From assembly GCA_027490095.1 (NCBI GenBank), contig JAIXYT010000025.1:38922-102921 (forward strand): a stretch of DNA of 64,000 nt, written 5' to 3'. Made by a program: the position numbers and the translations under genes. This document shows, piece by piece, positions 26,274 to 36,803 of this stretch. The notes under the pieces are model-generated. The model saw only the letters and a list, made by a program, of their open reading frames with translations, did not search any database and was not told the DNA's origin. How positions within the stretch are numbered: the first letter of the stretch is position 1; each line of letters begins with the position of its first letter. The DNA comes from Sphingomonadales bacterium (GTDB lineage: Bacteria; Pseudomonadota; Alphaproteobacteria; Sphingomonadales; Sphingomonadaceae).

Positions 26274-26720
26274 ATGCCCCCGCATGACGGCAAGCCCCGC
26301 ACGATGCGCATGATGTCCCGCACCCTGCGGTTCGGCGCGGCCCTGGCGCTGGGGCTGGGGCTTGCGCAGGCAGCACGACCCCAGGTGGCAGCCGTGCCCG
26401 TGCGGCCGATGCCGCCCGCAACCGCAGAGCAGTGGAAGGCCGGAAAGCCCAGCCGGAAGGCGTGCATCGATTCCTCGACCATCGCAGGCGCTGTCGTCGT
26501 CGATCCGGTCACCGTCGACATCGTGATGCGCGGCGGACGCCGCTGGCGCCTCGGCCTCGCCCAGCAGTGCCCGCAGCTGAGCTATTACGGCGGCTTCTAC
26601 TACCAGCCACGGGTCCAGGGAAAATTCTGCGCCGGCGAGGACCGCATCATCAGCAGGGCGGGCGGCGCGTGCCGCGTCAGCCAGATCAGCGAGTTGAAGC
26701 CGGTCCGCCCCAGGCCCTGA
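26274..26720 (+). CDS. Exported protein, DUF6491-like
   Basis: A 148-residue protein, or 138 if translation starts at the ATG at 26304, which sits directly before the signal peptide MRMMSRTLRFGAALALGLGLAQA. The mature region has ACIDSSTIAGAVVVDPVTVDIVM, RRWRLGLAQQCPQLSYYGGFYY and KFCAGEDRI...ACRVSQISEL. The four-Cys layout is like the protein encoded at 21727-22125, so both may be DUF6491-type periplasmic proteins. Function is unknown. Confidence 0.7.
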   Translation: MPPHDGKPRTMRMMSRTLRFGAALALGLGLAQAARPQVAAVPVRPMPPATAEQWKAGKPSRKACIDSSTIAGAVVVDPVTVDIVMRGGRRWRLGLAQQCPQLSYYGGFYYQPRVQGKFCAGEDRIISRAGGACRVSQISELKPVRPRP

Positions 26721-27008
26721 CGTGGCGCGGCAGACACGGTCGACGGGGTCGGCACGCCTGCGGCTGTGGCACGAAGGGCACAGCCTGTGCCCTCATTTCC
26801 GTCAGGGCGCCAAAAGGGCGCTCATGGCTGGACAAGCAAAGAGCAGGCTGTTTCAATATGGTGTCGGCCTGGGGAGGACTGACGGGAGACAAGCCTGCTG
26901 GCCCGCAAGAGCCGTCGACAAGACGGTCGGGTCCGACAGGTTCGCCGTTCACCTCTCCGGACCTCAGGGAGCGCTGTCGGCGCAAAAAGGGATTGGGGAG
27001 ACGTGAGC

Positions 27009-30000
27009 ATGAAGGCATCCAGGCTGGCCGTACGCGCCGCGCTTGTTTCGGCAGTTTCCATTCACGGCCTTGTCGGCCTTGCTGCCGTCAGTTCGGCATG
27101 GGCGCAGACGGCGTCCACCTCGACGGGCGTCGAGGACATCATCGTCACCGCCCAGCGCCAGGCGCAGAGCCTGCAGGACGTGCCGATCGCGGTCTCGGCC
27201 TTCTCGGCCGAATCCCTCGCGGCCCAGCAGATCAACAACGCCCAGCAGCTGCAGCTGACGCTGCCGAACATCACCTTCACCAAGGGCAATTTCACCGGCT
27301 CCAGCTTCACCATCCGCGGCGTGGGCGACCTGTGCGTCGGCGTGTCGTGCGACAGCGCGACCGCCATCCACCTGAATGACCTGCCGCTGTTCGCAACCCG
27401 CCTGTTCGAAACCGAATATTTCGATCTCGAGCGCGTGGAAGTGCTGCGCGGGCCCCAGGGCACGCTGTTCGGCCGCAACGCGACCTCGGGCGTGGTCAAC
27501 TTCGTGACCGGCAAGCCCGACGCGAGCGGCTTCAAGGCCTCGGGCGAGGCGCTCTACGGCAACTACAACGAAATCCGCCTGCAGGGCATGGTGAACGTGC
27601 CCATCACCGACCGCTTCGCCGCCCGCGTCGCCGGCTTCTACCTGAAGCGCGACGGCTACACCGAGAACCTGTTCAACGGCGAAGACCATGACGGCCGCGA
27701 CATGTTCGCGCTCCGCGGCTCGCTCCGCTGGGAGCCGACCGACGCCACCACCATCGACCTCATGGGTTATTGGTTCAAGGAGGACGACAACCGGATGCGG
27801 ATCCAGAAGCAGGTCTGCCAGCGCGACCCGACCGGCGTGCTGGGCTGCCTTCCGGGCCGGCAGGAATTCGGAATCACCAACGCCAACTCCACCTTCGTCG
27901 GCACGCTCTCGTCGCGGGAATTCCTGCGGTCACAGGGCGGTGCGCCGATCGGCGCGCTCGGCCTCGGCAGTCTCTACGGGCCGGATGCCTATGCCAACAA
28001 TTCGAACCCGGCCGATCCGCGCAAGGTCAACACGGACTTCACGCCGACCTACCTGGCCGAGGAAATCCAGGTCCAGGCCAAGATCGAGCATGACTTCGGC
28101 GGCGTGAAGGCGAAGCTTTCGGGTCAGTTCCAGGAAAACTCGGTCGACAGCAGCCAAGACTACAACCTCTCGGTGCAGAACGCATCGCTGTACGCCCCCG
28201 GTCTCAACACGCTGGCGGCCTATGCCGGTGGTCTGGGCGGCCCTGCCCTGCAGGCGGCCTTCAGCCCACTGTTCAACGCAGCGCTGCCACGCGGCGCGAA
28301 CGGCGGCGTCTATTGCACCTCGCTTGCGGAAGAAACCGGCACCGGAATCTTTCAGGGCAACAGCCTGTGCGACGGCACCCCGCAGGACTTCGACCGTTCC
28401 AACCAGTATCTGAAGGCGTGGACGATCGAAGGCATCGTCTCGACGGACTTCGACGGCAAGTTCAACTTCCTTGCCGGCGCGATCTACAACAAGGTCGATA
28501 TGAAGGAGAACAGCTACTACGTGAACTCCTTCGGGATCGACTATGTGGCGGGCATTCTCGGAGGTGCCACCTTCCTCGGCGCTGGTGGGCGGATTCCGCC
28601 GGTCTATCTGGGCACGCCGTTCTTCCGGAACAACACCGATCAGTTCACCCTCAACAGCTACGGCATCTTCGGGGAAGCCTATTTCGACGCCTCCGACAGC
28701 CTGCGCTTCACTGTCGGCCTGCGCTACAACAACGACAGCAAATATGTCCGTGCGCGGTCGACCCTCGCGAGCTTCGCCGTGCCCGTCACGCAGGGCAACG
28801 CGTTCGACTCCCCGCTGGGGGCAGGCTTCGACGCAGACCCCGGCAGCCCCACGAGATGCCCGACCACCAGCCCGACGGGCACGAATGCAACCGTTGTTCC
28901 GGGAGCCGTCGGGTCGGTCGCCGGCTGCGAAGCCTTCCAGGAACGCAATGCCGATTTCGACGAGTTCACCGGCCGCTTCGTCGTCGACTACCGGATTACC
29001 GACGACAACCTGCTCTATGCCTCCTATTCGCGGGGCTACAAGTCGGGCGGCATCAACCCGCCGCTACAGCCGATCTTCTTGGTGCCCGAAACCTTCGCGC
29101 CGGAATCCATCGACGCCTTCGAAATCGGCTCCAAGAACCGCTTCATGGACGGCGTCTTCCAGCTGAACGCGACCGCCTTCTACTACAAGTACAAGGGCCT
29201 GCAGCTCAGCCGGATCGTCGCCCGCACCTCGGTCAACGACAATGTGGACGCCAACATCTGGGGCGTGGAAATCGAAGGGATCGTCAACCCGATCCCGCCG
29301 CTCGTTGTGAACTTCGGCTTCAGCTACCTCAACACCGAAGTCGCAAGCGACAAGTTCCTGTCCAACCCGCGCGATCCGTCCGGAGGCCGCAGCGATGCGG
29401 TCATCGTCAAGGACATCACCAACGGCTCGAACTGTGCCGTGGTGCCGCGGGCCGGAAATCCCACCGGCCAGGCCGGCTCTGCCGCCTTCGTTACGGCCGC
29501 CAACAATGCCATCAACGCCGGCGCAATTCCCGGCCTGCAGGCCGGTGCCGGGCTGCGCGGACCCACGGCCTTCCCGTCCGACAGCGGCCTGAACGGTGCC
29601 ACGGGCGCCTTCGGCATCTGCGGCGTGCTCGGTGCGCTGGGAACGGCGGCGTCCGGCTTCGAGATGCTGCCGGCCGGCGTCGAAGTGAACCTCAAGGGCA
29701 ACAGCCTGCCGCAGGCGCCGGAGTTCAAGTTCTCGACCGGCGTGCAGTACACCATCGATCTCGTGAGCGGCATCAGCATCGTGCCCCGCTGGGACCTCGC
29801 CTTCACCGGCGAAAGCTATGGCAACGTGTTCAACGGCAATGTGAACCGGGTGCCGGCCTACGAGGTGATGAACGCCCAGGTGCAGGTGAACGGGGTGGAC
29901 AACAAGTGGTACGTCCGCGCCTTCATCCAGAACATCACCGACAACAACGCCACCACCGGCCTCTATGTGACCGACCAGTCCTCGGGCCTGTTCACCAACA

Positions 30001-30053
30001 TCTTCACGCTGGAACCACGCCGCTACGGCCTGGCCGCCGGCTTCAACTTCTAG
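27009..30053 (+). CDS. TonB-dependent receptor
   Basis: A 1014-residue outer-membrane receptor. A signal peptide (cleavage after SSAWA) is followed by the TonB box GVEDIIVTAQR, a plug domain with FTIRGVGD and VEVLRGPQGTLFGRNATSGVVNFVT, and a large beta-barrel ending RRYGLAAGFNF with the C-terminal Phe. Several loop Cys pairs (for example DLCVGVSC and QVCQRDPTGVLGC) are unusual and may be disulfides. The ATG at 27009 lies 9 bases after GGGGAG; a GTG at 27003 is too close to it. The ligand is not evident because no transport or degradation genes adjoin. The gene stands alone, followed by two hairpins. Confidence 0.95.
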   Translation: MKASRLAVRAALVSAVSIHGLVGLAAVSSAWAQTASTSTGVEDIIVTAQRQAQSLQDVPIAVSAFSAESLAAQQINNAQQLQLTLPNITFTKGNFTGSSFTIRGVGDLCVGVSCDSATAIHLNDLPLFATRLFETEYFDLERVEVLRGPQGTLFGRNATSGVVNFVTGKPDASGFKASGEALYGNYNEIRLQGMVNVPITDRFAARVAGFYLKRDGYTENLFNGEDHDGRDMFALRGSLRWEPTDATTIDLMGYWFKEDDNRMRIQKQVCQRDPTGVLGCLPGRQEFGITNANSTFVGTLSSREFLRSQGGAPIGALGLGSLYGPDAYANNSNPADPRKVNTDFTPTYLAEEIQVQAKIEHDFGGVKAKLSGQFQENSVDSSQDYNLSVQNASLYAPGLNTLAAYAGGLGGPALQAAFSPLFNAALPRGANGGVYCTSLAEETGTGIFQGNSLCDGTPQDFDRSNQYLKAWTIEGIVSTDFDGKFNFLAGAIYNKVDMKENSYYVNSFGIDYVAGILGGATFLGAGGRIPPVYLGTPFFRNNTDQFTLNSYGIFGEAYFDASDSLRFTVGLRYNNDSKYVRARSTLASFAVPVTQGNAFDSPLGAGFDADPGSPTRCPTTSPTGTNATVVPGAVGSVAGCEAFQERNADFDEFTGRFVVDYRITDDNLLYASYSRGYKSGGINPPLQPIFLVPETFAPESIDAFEIGSKNRFMDGVFQLNATAFYYKYKGLQLSRIVARTSVNDNVDANIWGVEIEGIVNPIPPLVVNFGFSYLNTEVASDKFLSNPRDPSGGRSDAVIVKDITNGSNCAVVPRAGNPTGQAGSAAFVTAANNAINAGAIPGLQAGAGLRGPTAFPSDSGLNGATGAFGICGVLGALGTAASGFEMLPAGVEVNLKGNSLPQAPEFKFSTGVQYTIDLVSGISIVPRWDLAFTGESYGNVFNGNVNRVPAYEVMNAQVQVNGVDNKWYVRAFIQNITDNNATTGLYVTDQSSGLFTNIFTLEPRRYGLAAGFNF

Positions 30054-30070
30054 GAGCTACCGGGGAGGAC

Positions 30071-30086
30071 GGGCGGACCACCGCCC
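30071..30086 (+). terminator. Hairpin after the TonB receptor gene
   Basis: GGGCGG, loop ACCA, then CCGCCC, starting 17 bp after the receptor stop. No T-run follows. It probably protects the 3' end together with the larger hairpin just downstream. Confidence 0.45.
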
Positions 30087-30097
30087 GCGAGCACAGG

Positions 30098-30127
30098 AGG
30101 GGGAGCGGGCAACCGCTCCCCCTCTTG
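30098..30127 (+). terminator. Strong hairpin, probable intrinsic terminator
   Basis: A perfect 11-bp stem, AGGGGGAGCGG pairing with CCGCTCCCCCT, closed by a GCAA tetraloop and followed by CTTG. The T-run is poor, but stem and loop are very stable and the site lies 45 bp after the receptor stop. Confidence 0.65.
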
Positions 30128-30256
30128 CCGTGCAGGGCGCCTGCCCGTTCTTCCCGGGGTTTCCATTCCGCCGCCTACGCGCTATGGCGCCCCTCATGCA
30201 GTCGCCAGCGTGCGCGGCATCCTGTGCGACTGCCGCACGCCCGAGGAACCCCCTTC

Positions 30257-31858
<1,602 letters not shown>

Positions 31859-31956
31859 CAGGCACGTTCAGCCGGCCTCCGGCGGCCAAGGGCTCTGTCC
31901 CTGGAACCCGGCGGGGACATGATGTCCCTGCACCCTCGGAACACCCGTCATCCCAG

Positions 31957-31983
31957 CGCGGAGCAAAGCTGAGCCGAAGGCTC
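31957..31983. repeat. Intergenic copy of the gltX-insert repeat
   Basis: The sequence contains CGCGGA, AAGCTGAGCCGAAGGCTC and a perfect hairpin GAGCC-GAA-GGCTC at 31971-31983. It aligns with 20956-20983 inside gltX. It lies in the 276-bp gap after the helicase gene, which otherwise shows no gene. Confidence 0.5.
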
Positions 31984-32134
31984 AAACCGCGATCGCATGC
32001 CAACGAAGAACGGCCTGCGGCGCTGAGGCTGCCTTGGCCGCTGTGTCTTTCTGTCACTCCGTCCGCATGATTGACGCGTTGGCGCGCCGATGGGCACTGT
32101 CGGATCAACCCGCGATTTCGGTTGGGAATGTCTA

Positions 32135-33100
32135 GTGTTGTCTCGCGTCGCCCTCTTGCTGATCCCGCTCCTGATGCTCCCGGCCCAGGCCCGGGCGTCG
32201 ATGCCGGAATGTGTGGCAATGCAAGCCGGCACGCCGGTCACGCCCGGCGTGGAGGTGCAGCAGGTCCCGTCGGACGACCCCCAGTTGCAGCGCCTTCGCG
32301 TCACCGCCCGCAGGGGTGCCTTCATGCACATCTACTTCGACAGCAGGTCCGAAGCCGATGCGCGCCGCCATGCCGTTTGCCTGGGCACGCAATTGAACCT
32401 GCTTGCGAATGAACTGCTGGATGCGCGTGACGGCGCGCAATGGGCTGCGGTCGTGTTCACGGCCGACCGGAACTACGTGCCCCCGCGTGGGGAGGCGATC
32501 AAGACACGCTGGGTCATTCGGACAGATCCCCAGGCCGTCGAGTGGGAACGCCCCCGGCCCATGGTGATCAGGACCCTGCCGCATGAACAGGTTCACGATT
32601 TCCAGTCCCGGAACGGTGCCATTGCGCCGCTGTGGTTCGATGAAGGGCATGCAACCTGGGTCGGCTTGCGCGTCACCGGGATGCTGGATCCCGAAGCAGC
32701 GAGACTGGACCGGGAGGAACGGCTCGCAGAGCTGCGATCTGCGAAGGGCCCGGTGAACCTGGCTGGATGGGGTCAGCGGATCGTGAAGCGGGAGGCAATC
32801 CTGCGTCAGGTGTCGCCGGACGATCGCGCCCGGATGCAGGCAGACCCCGATTTTGTCCCCAAGGGCGGCGCATACACCTTCACCATGGACGACTTCGAGA
32901 CCGATGAGTCGATGGCTGGTGCGCGCTATGCGGCGGCATTGCAGCTGTTCGAGGGGCTGGAGCAGCGCCATGGCGCCGACAGGGTTCGCCGATGGGTTCT
33001 GGACGTGACCGCAAATCCGGGTGAGGTGACCATGGACCAGCTGGTCGCTTCGGTCAGACTGCATTTCGGCGAGGATCTGAAGGACTTGCTCAAGGACTGA
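32135..33100 (+). CDS. Secreted HExxH metallopeptidase-like protein
   Basis: A protein of about 321 residues with an N-terminal signal peptide (LSRVALLLIPLLMLPAQARA). The central segment LPHEQVHDFQSRNGAIAPLWFDEGHATWVG contains HEQVH plus a downstream Glu (DEGHATW), the arrangement of gluzincin zinc peptidases. Substrate and exact family are not recognised. The start is uncertain: GTG at 32135 or TTG at 32138 sits right before the signal peptide, while an ATG at 32090 lacks a ribosome-binding site. No neighbour suggests a pathway. Confidence 0.72.
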   Translation: MLSRVALLLIPLLMLPAQARASMPECVAMQAGTPVTPGVEVQQVPSDDPQLQRLRVTARRGAFMHIYFDSRSEADARRHAVCLGTQLNLLANELLDARDGAQWAAVVFTADRNYVPPRGEAIKTRWVIRTDPQAVEWERPRPMVIRTLPHEQVHDFQSRNGAIAPLWFDEGHATWVGLRVTGMLDPEAARLDREERLAELRSAKGPVNLAGWGQRIVKREAILRQVSPDDRARMQADPDFVPKGGAYTFTMDDFETDESMAGARYAAALQLFEGLEQRHGADRVRRWVLDVTANPGEVTMDQLVASVRLHFGEDLKDLLKD

Positions 33101-33260
33101 CGGCTGTTCCTCCGGGTTGGAAGGCGGCAGCTCCGAAGCCCGCCCCGATCAGGCCATCGTCGAGCCAATGTGACCAATCCGGGGTGCAGCCCGGCGACAG
33201 CCCTCCGCCCCGTTCGCAAGCCGCGTTGCTATCTGCAGCAGATCTGCCACAACTTCCCCT

Positions 33261-34655
33261 GTGCACGACAGCGGGGGGTGGGTGACGGTGGCCGACAGCA
33301 CGACAACCCACAGCACGGCTGTTCACAGGGCAATCCTTGCCGAAAGCCGTCGCCTCCGCCTGGTCACGCTCTGTGTGCTCTACATCGCGCAGGGCGTGCC
33401 GATCGGTCTGTTCTGGTTCGCGATTCCCGCCTGGATGGCGGCCAATGGCGCCAGCGCCGCGGACGTCGGCTATGTCCTCGGGCTGACTGCCCTTCCCTGG
33501 ACGTTGAAGCTCGTGAACGGCTTCATCATGGATCGCTACACATGGCTTGCAATGGGCCGGCGGCGGATCTGGATCATCGGGGCGCAGGTCTCGATGATCG
33601 GCCTGCTCGTGGCCGGGGCCATTGTCCGCCCGCAGGCGGGGGATATCGTGCTGCTCGGCATGCTTGGTTTCCTGGTCAACATGGCGACGACCTTCCAGGA
33701 CGTGGCCGTCGACGGCCTCGCGGTCGACATCACCCACGAGGACGAGCGCGCCCGGGCGAGCGGCATGATGTTCGGGGGCCAGTCGATCGGAATCGCGATG
33801 GCCACCGCGATGACCGGCATGGCAATCGCCCGCTTCGGGCCGTCGGCTGCCTATCTGCTGGCTGCCGGTTTTATCGCCCTGGTGACCCTTTATGTCCTTT
33901 GGCTCAGGGAGCGCCCGGGCGAGCGGCGCCTTCCCTGGAGCGAGGGTCAGGCCCATGCCCGCAATCTGGCGGTCAAGCTGGACGCCTGGTCCCCGATCAT
34001 CTGCACCAGCTTTCGTGCGATGATTGTGCCCGTCAGCCTGCTCTGGCTGCCCGTGCTCCTCGCCCGCGGCTTCCACTATGGGGTGTTCACCGGGGCGACC
34101 CCGTTGATCGCAACCGGCGATGTCGGCTGGGACGAGGAAGCAACGACCCGGCTCGTCGGCACTGCGCAGTTCGTCGGCGGCATCATCGGCCTCACCATCG
34201 GCGGATGGGTGGGCGACAGACTCGGCGCAAAGCGATCGACCATCCTGGTGCTTGCCGGCTTCCTCGTCCTGACCACGCTGATGCTGGCCGGAACTGCGCA
34301 CTGGAAGGATCCTGGCCTCTTCAAGCTGTTCGTCTTTGCCTGGGTCAGTTTCGATGTGCTGCTCGCCGTGGTTTCCCTGCCGATCTCGATGCGGCTTTGC
34401 AGTCCGTCCGTCGCAGCAACCCAGTTCACCCTCTACATGGCGACATCCAATCTGGGCATCAGCCTGGGGGCAGCCGCGCTCGGCCTCAGCGGGACCCTTG
34501 GGGGACTTCCGCCTGTCTTCGGCCTGGTCTTCGCCGCCCATCTGCTCGGGCTGGTGCTGATGCTGGTGGTGAAGTACCCGGGGCCGGCGCCCGCCGATGC
34601 GAGTGCGGGCCTTGCGCCCGCGCAGGAGCCCGCACCGATCCCCGTGCACAACTGA
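33261..34655 (+). CDS. MFS transporter, AmpG-like
   Basis: A 464-residue major facilitator protein with about 12 membrane helices. The loop MDRYTWLAMGRRRIWII and the FQDVAVDGLAVDIT segment in helix 4-5 resemble the AmpG / acetyl-CoA transporter group, whose known members move muropeptides or nucleotide-linked compounds. The true substrate is unknown. The longest start is GTG at 33261. GTG at 33288 is better spaced from the G-rich stretch 33273-33278 and may be the real start. A small Pro/Ala-rich C-terminal tail is cytoplasmic. Confidence 0.85.
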   Translation: MHDSGGWVTVADSTTTHSTAVHRAILAESRRLRLVTLCVLYIAQGVPIGLFWFAIPAWMAANGASAADVGYVLGLTALPWTLKLVNGFIMDRYTWLAMGRRRIWIIGAQVSMIGLLVAGAIVRPQAGDIVLLGMLGFLVNMATTFQDVAVDGLAVDITHEDERARASGMMFGGQSIGIAMATAMTGMAIARFGPSAAYLLAAGFIALVTLYVLWLRERPGERRLPWSEGQAHARNLAVKLDAWSPIICTSFRAMIVPVSLLWLPVLLARGFHYGVFTGATPLIATGDVGWDEEATTRLVGTAQFVGGIIGLTIGGWVGDRLGAKRSTILVLAGFLVLTTLMLAGTAHWKDPGLFKLFVFAWVSFDVLLAVVSLPISMRLCSPSVAATQFTLYMATSNLGISLGAAALGLSGTLGGLPPVFGLVFAAHLLGLVLMLVVKYPGPAPADASAGLAPAQEPAPIPVHN

Positions 34656-34760
34656 GGCCTCCGGCGCGGGCGGTGCACGGTCGACGCCTAGCCTTTTGCC
34701 GAGCGCTGATTTGTCCCCGGCCCGCGCTACACCGACGCCCGAGCAAATGGAGGCACGCGC

Positions 34761-35564
34761 ATGGCATATGACCACATCACCTGGGCCGAGGAAGACGGCG
34801 TCGCGGTCCTGACGGTCAACCGCCCCGATCGGCTGAACAGCCTGAACACCGACGTGATCCGCGAGATGATCGACGCGGTCGACACCATCCGCGACGGCGT
34901 GTCGTCGGCGCGCTGCCTGGTCCTCACGGGCGCCGGCCGCGGCTTCTCCAGCGGCGCCGACCTCGGCGGCGGTGGCGCGGGCGGCGGCGGTGGCGGCAGC
35001 GGCCCGATCGATGCGGGCAAGGTGCTCGAAACCCACTTCAATGTCCTGCTCGAACGCCTGTTCGCGCTGCCCGTGCCCTTCGTGACCGCCGTCAACGGCC
35101 CCGCGGCGGGCGCCGGTTGCTCCTATGCGCTTGCGGGTGACATCATCGTGGCGGCGAAGTCCGCCTATTTCCTCCAGGCTTTCGTGAATATCGGCCTGGT
35201 GCCCGACGTCGGCTCCACCTGGATGCTGCCGCGCATGATCGGCCGGGCGCGTGCCACCCGCATGATGATGCTGGGCGAGCGCATTCCGGCCGCCGAGGCC
35301 TACGAGTGGGGCATGGTTTCGGAAGTCGTGGAAGACGCCGAGCTGATGCCGCGAACGCTGGAGATCGCGAAGAAGCTCGCCGCCGGCCCGACAAAGGCCC
35401 TCACCCTTATCCGCACCGGCATCCGCGACTGCATGGACAAGACGCTGACCGAGGCGCTGATGGTGGAACGCCGCAACCAGATGCACGCCGGCCGCAGCGC
35501 CGACTTCGGCGAAGGCGTGATGGCCTTCCTGCAGAAACGACCTGCACAGTTTACTGGAAAATAG
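34761..35564 (+). CDS. Enoyl-CoA hydratase/isomerase family protein (PaaG-like)
   Basis: A 267-residue crotonase-fold enzyme. The oxyanion-hole regions are GAGRGFSSGADLG and NGPAAGAGCSYALAGD, and NIGLVPDVGSTWMLPR is the segment typical of the PaaG / 2-(1,2-epoxyphenyl)acetyl-CoA isomerase branch. A Gly-only loop (GGGGAGGGGGGSG, about residues 70-82) is inserted after the first oxyanion strand. Substrate cannot be fixed, since no other phenylacetate genes adjoin. GGAGG sits 8 bases before the ATG. Confidence 0.88.
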   Translation: MAYDHITWAEEDGVAVLTVNRPDRLNSLNTDVIREMIDAVDTIRDGVSSARCLVLTGAGRGFSSGADLGGGGAGGGGGGSGPIDAGKVLETHFNVLLERLFALPVPFVTAVNGPAAGAGCSYALAGDIIVAAKSAYFLQAFVNIGLVPDVGSTWMLPRMIGRARATRMMMLGERIPAAEAYEWGMVSEVVEDAELMPRTLEIAKKLAAGPTKALTLIRTGIRDCMDKTLTEALMVERRNQMHAGRSADFGEGVMAFLQKRPAQFTGK

Positions 35565-35567
35565 TCT

Positions 35568-35591
35568 AAGATATATCTTGACAATGTCAAG
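35568..35591 (+). promoter_or_regulatory. Two overlapping palindromes before the PadR gene
   Basis: AAGATATATCTT (35568-35579) is a perfect 12-bp palindrome, and CTTGACAATGTCAAG (35577-35591) is a perfect 15-bp one sharing its first three bases. They lie 38-60 bp before the YqjI-like regulator start and just after the crotonase stop, in AT-rich DNA. They are likely operator sites for autoregulation, with TTGACA possibly serving as a -35 element. Confidence 0.6.
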
Positions 35592-35628
35592 ACATGCTCC
35601 GATATGGTTGTGCATGAAAGGACATTCC

Positions 35629-36234
35629 ATGCACAACCACACACATCACACCCAACACCGCCAGCGCTGCGCAGGCCCGCGCGGCTTCGGCCGGCACGGC
35701 GGCTTCGGCCCGGGCCGCGCGTTCGGCGGCGACCCCGGCGGCAGCTTCGGCGACCGGCCAGGTCGCGGCGGACGCCGCCGCCTGTTCGACTCCGAGGCCC
35801 TTCGCCTCGTCCTCCTCCACCTGATCGCCGAGGAACCCCGCCACGGCTATGAGCTGATCCGCGCCATCGAGGAGCTGACCGGCGGTGCCTATGCGCCAAG
35901 CCCTGGCGTCGTCTACCCGACGCTCAGCCTCCTCGCCGAACTCGGCCACATTGCCGAGGCCGAGACGGAAAGCTCCCGCAAGCGCTTTGCCGCCACCCCG
36001 GAAGGCCTCGCCCATCTGGAAACCAATGCCGAGGCGGCCGACGCGGCAATGGCCCGGTTGGCAGCCCTTGCCGGCCCGGCAGACCGCGTCGATCCGGCTC
36101 CGCTCAAGCGCGCCATGGCCAATCTCGGCGCAGTGCTCGAGGCCCAGCTGCGGCAGGAAGGGGTCGACAGAACCCGCCTGCTGGAAATTGCGGCTCTCGT
36201 CGACGAAGCGGCATCGAAGATCGAACGCCTGTAA
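35629..36234 (+). CDS. PadR-family regulator, YqjI-like
   Basis: A 201-residue transcription factor. The N terminus is His-rich (MHNHTHHTQHRQRC) and then Gly/Arg-rich, as in E. coli YqjI, a nickel- and iron-responsive PadR repressor. The winged-helix domain (about residues 50-125) reads LRLVLLHLIAEEPRHGYELI and YAPSPGVVYPTLSLL, very close to the YqjI signature. A C-terminal helix for dimerisation follows. The ATG at 35629 has AAGGA 6 bases upstream and is preferred over an ATG at 35584 that lies within the operator. The likely targets are its own promoter and perhaps neighbouring genes. Confidence 0.88.
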   Translation: MHNHTHHTQHRQRCAGPRGFGRHGGFGPGRAFGGDPGGSFGDRPGRGGRRRLFDSEALRLVLLHLIAEEPRHGYELIRAIEELTGGAYAPSPGVVYPTLSLLAELGHIAEAETESSRKRFAATPEGLAHLETNAEAADAAMARLAALAGPADRVDPAPLKRAMANLGAVLEAQLRQEGVDRTRLLEIAALVDEAASKIERL

Positions 36235-36256
36235 CCCCGGGGCCAATGCCCTGCGC

Positions 36257-36292
36257 AAGCCCGTCGCACCTCCCGGTGCGGCGGGCTTTTTG
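36257..36292 (+). terminator. Intrinsic terminator after the PadR gene
   Basis: AAGCCCG-T-CGCACC, loop TCCC, GGTGCG-G-CGGGCTT, then TTT. This is a 13-bp stem with one mismatch that runs into a T-run, 23 bp after the regulator stop. It separates the regulator from the flavin reductase gene. Confidence 0.85.
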
Positions 36293-36329
36293 CTTGTCTT
36301 CGCAGCTCGACAGGTCTTGAAGCGCAGCC

Positions 36330-36803
36330 ATGACAGACCACCGCGCCCTTCGCGACGCCTTCGGCTGCTTCGCAACCGGAATCACCATCGTCACCAGCTT
36401 CGACGAGGCGGGCACGCCCGTCGGCTTCACGGCGAACAGCTTCACCTCCGTCAGCCTCGATCCGCCGCTGCTGCTGGTCTGCCCGGGCAAGTCCGCCTCC
36501 AGCCTGCCTGCCATCCGCAAGACCGGCCTGTTCGGCGTCAGCGTCCTCTCCTCCGGCCAGCGCGCGGTCGCCGAGCGTTTCGCGATGCGCGGCGTAGACC
36601 GCTTTGCCGAAGGCGAATGGGTGGAATCCGAAAGCGGCCTCCTGCTTCTGGAAGGGGCCTGCGCAAACTTCGCCTGCACGCTCGCGCAGGATATCGACGC
36701 CGGCGATCACCAGCTGTTGCTGGGCCACATCGACAGCTTCCGCTCGGCCTTCGACCGGCAGCCCCTGATGTACCTCAAAGGGGCCTATTGGGAGCGGGAT
36801 TAA
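36330..36803 (+). CDS. Flavin reductase family protein
   Basis: A 157-residue flavin reductase-like (DIM6/NTAB) protein. Its start DAFGCFATGITIVTSFDEAGTPVGFTANSFTSVSLDPPLLLVC is the typical FMN-binding motif, and the C-terminal GHIDSF and PLMYLKGAYW are also conserved. Such proteins supply reduced FMN to a two-component monooxygenase or act alone. No oxygenase partner lies next to it. The stop overlaps the convergent transporter stop by 4 bp. Confidence 0.9.
   Translation: MTDHRALRDAFGCFATGITIVTSFDEAGTPVGFTANSFTSVSLDPPLLLVCPGKSASSLPAIRKTGLFGVSVLSSGQRAVAERFAMRGVDRFAEGEWVESESGLLLLEGACANFACTLAQDIDAGDHQLLLGHIDSFRSAFDRQPLMYLKGAYWERD

Noticed and set aside
26722..27006. 94-codon ORF before the TonB receptor
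   Set aside because: No recognisable domain and no clear ribosome-binding site; more likely the leader and promoter region of the receptor gene.
28313..30256. Long upstream extension of the RNA helicase frame through the TonB receptor
   Set aside because: This part overlaps the receptor in another frame and crosses a terminator; helicase homology starts only at about 30257.
33090..35642. 850-codon open frame antisense to the MFS and crotonase genes
   Set aside because: The reverse strand of real genes produces long open frames at this GC content; no recognisable motif is present.
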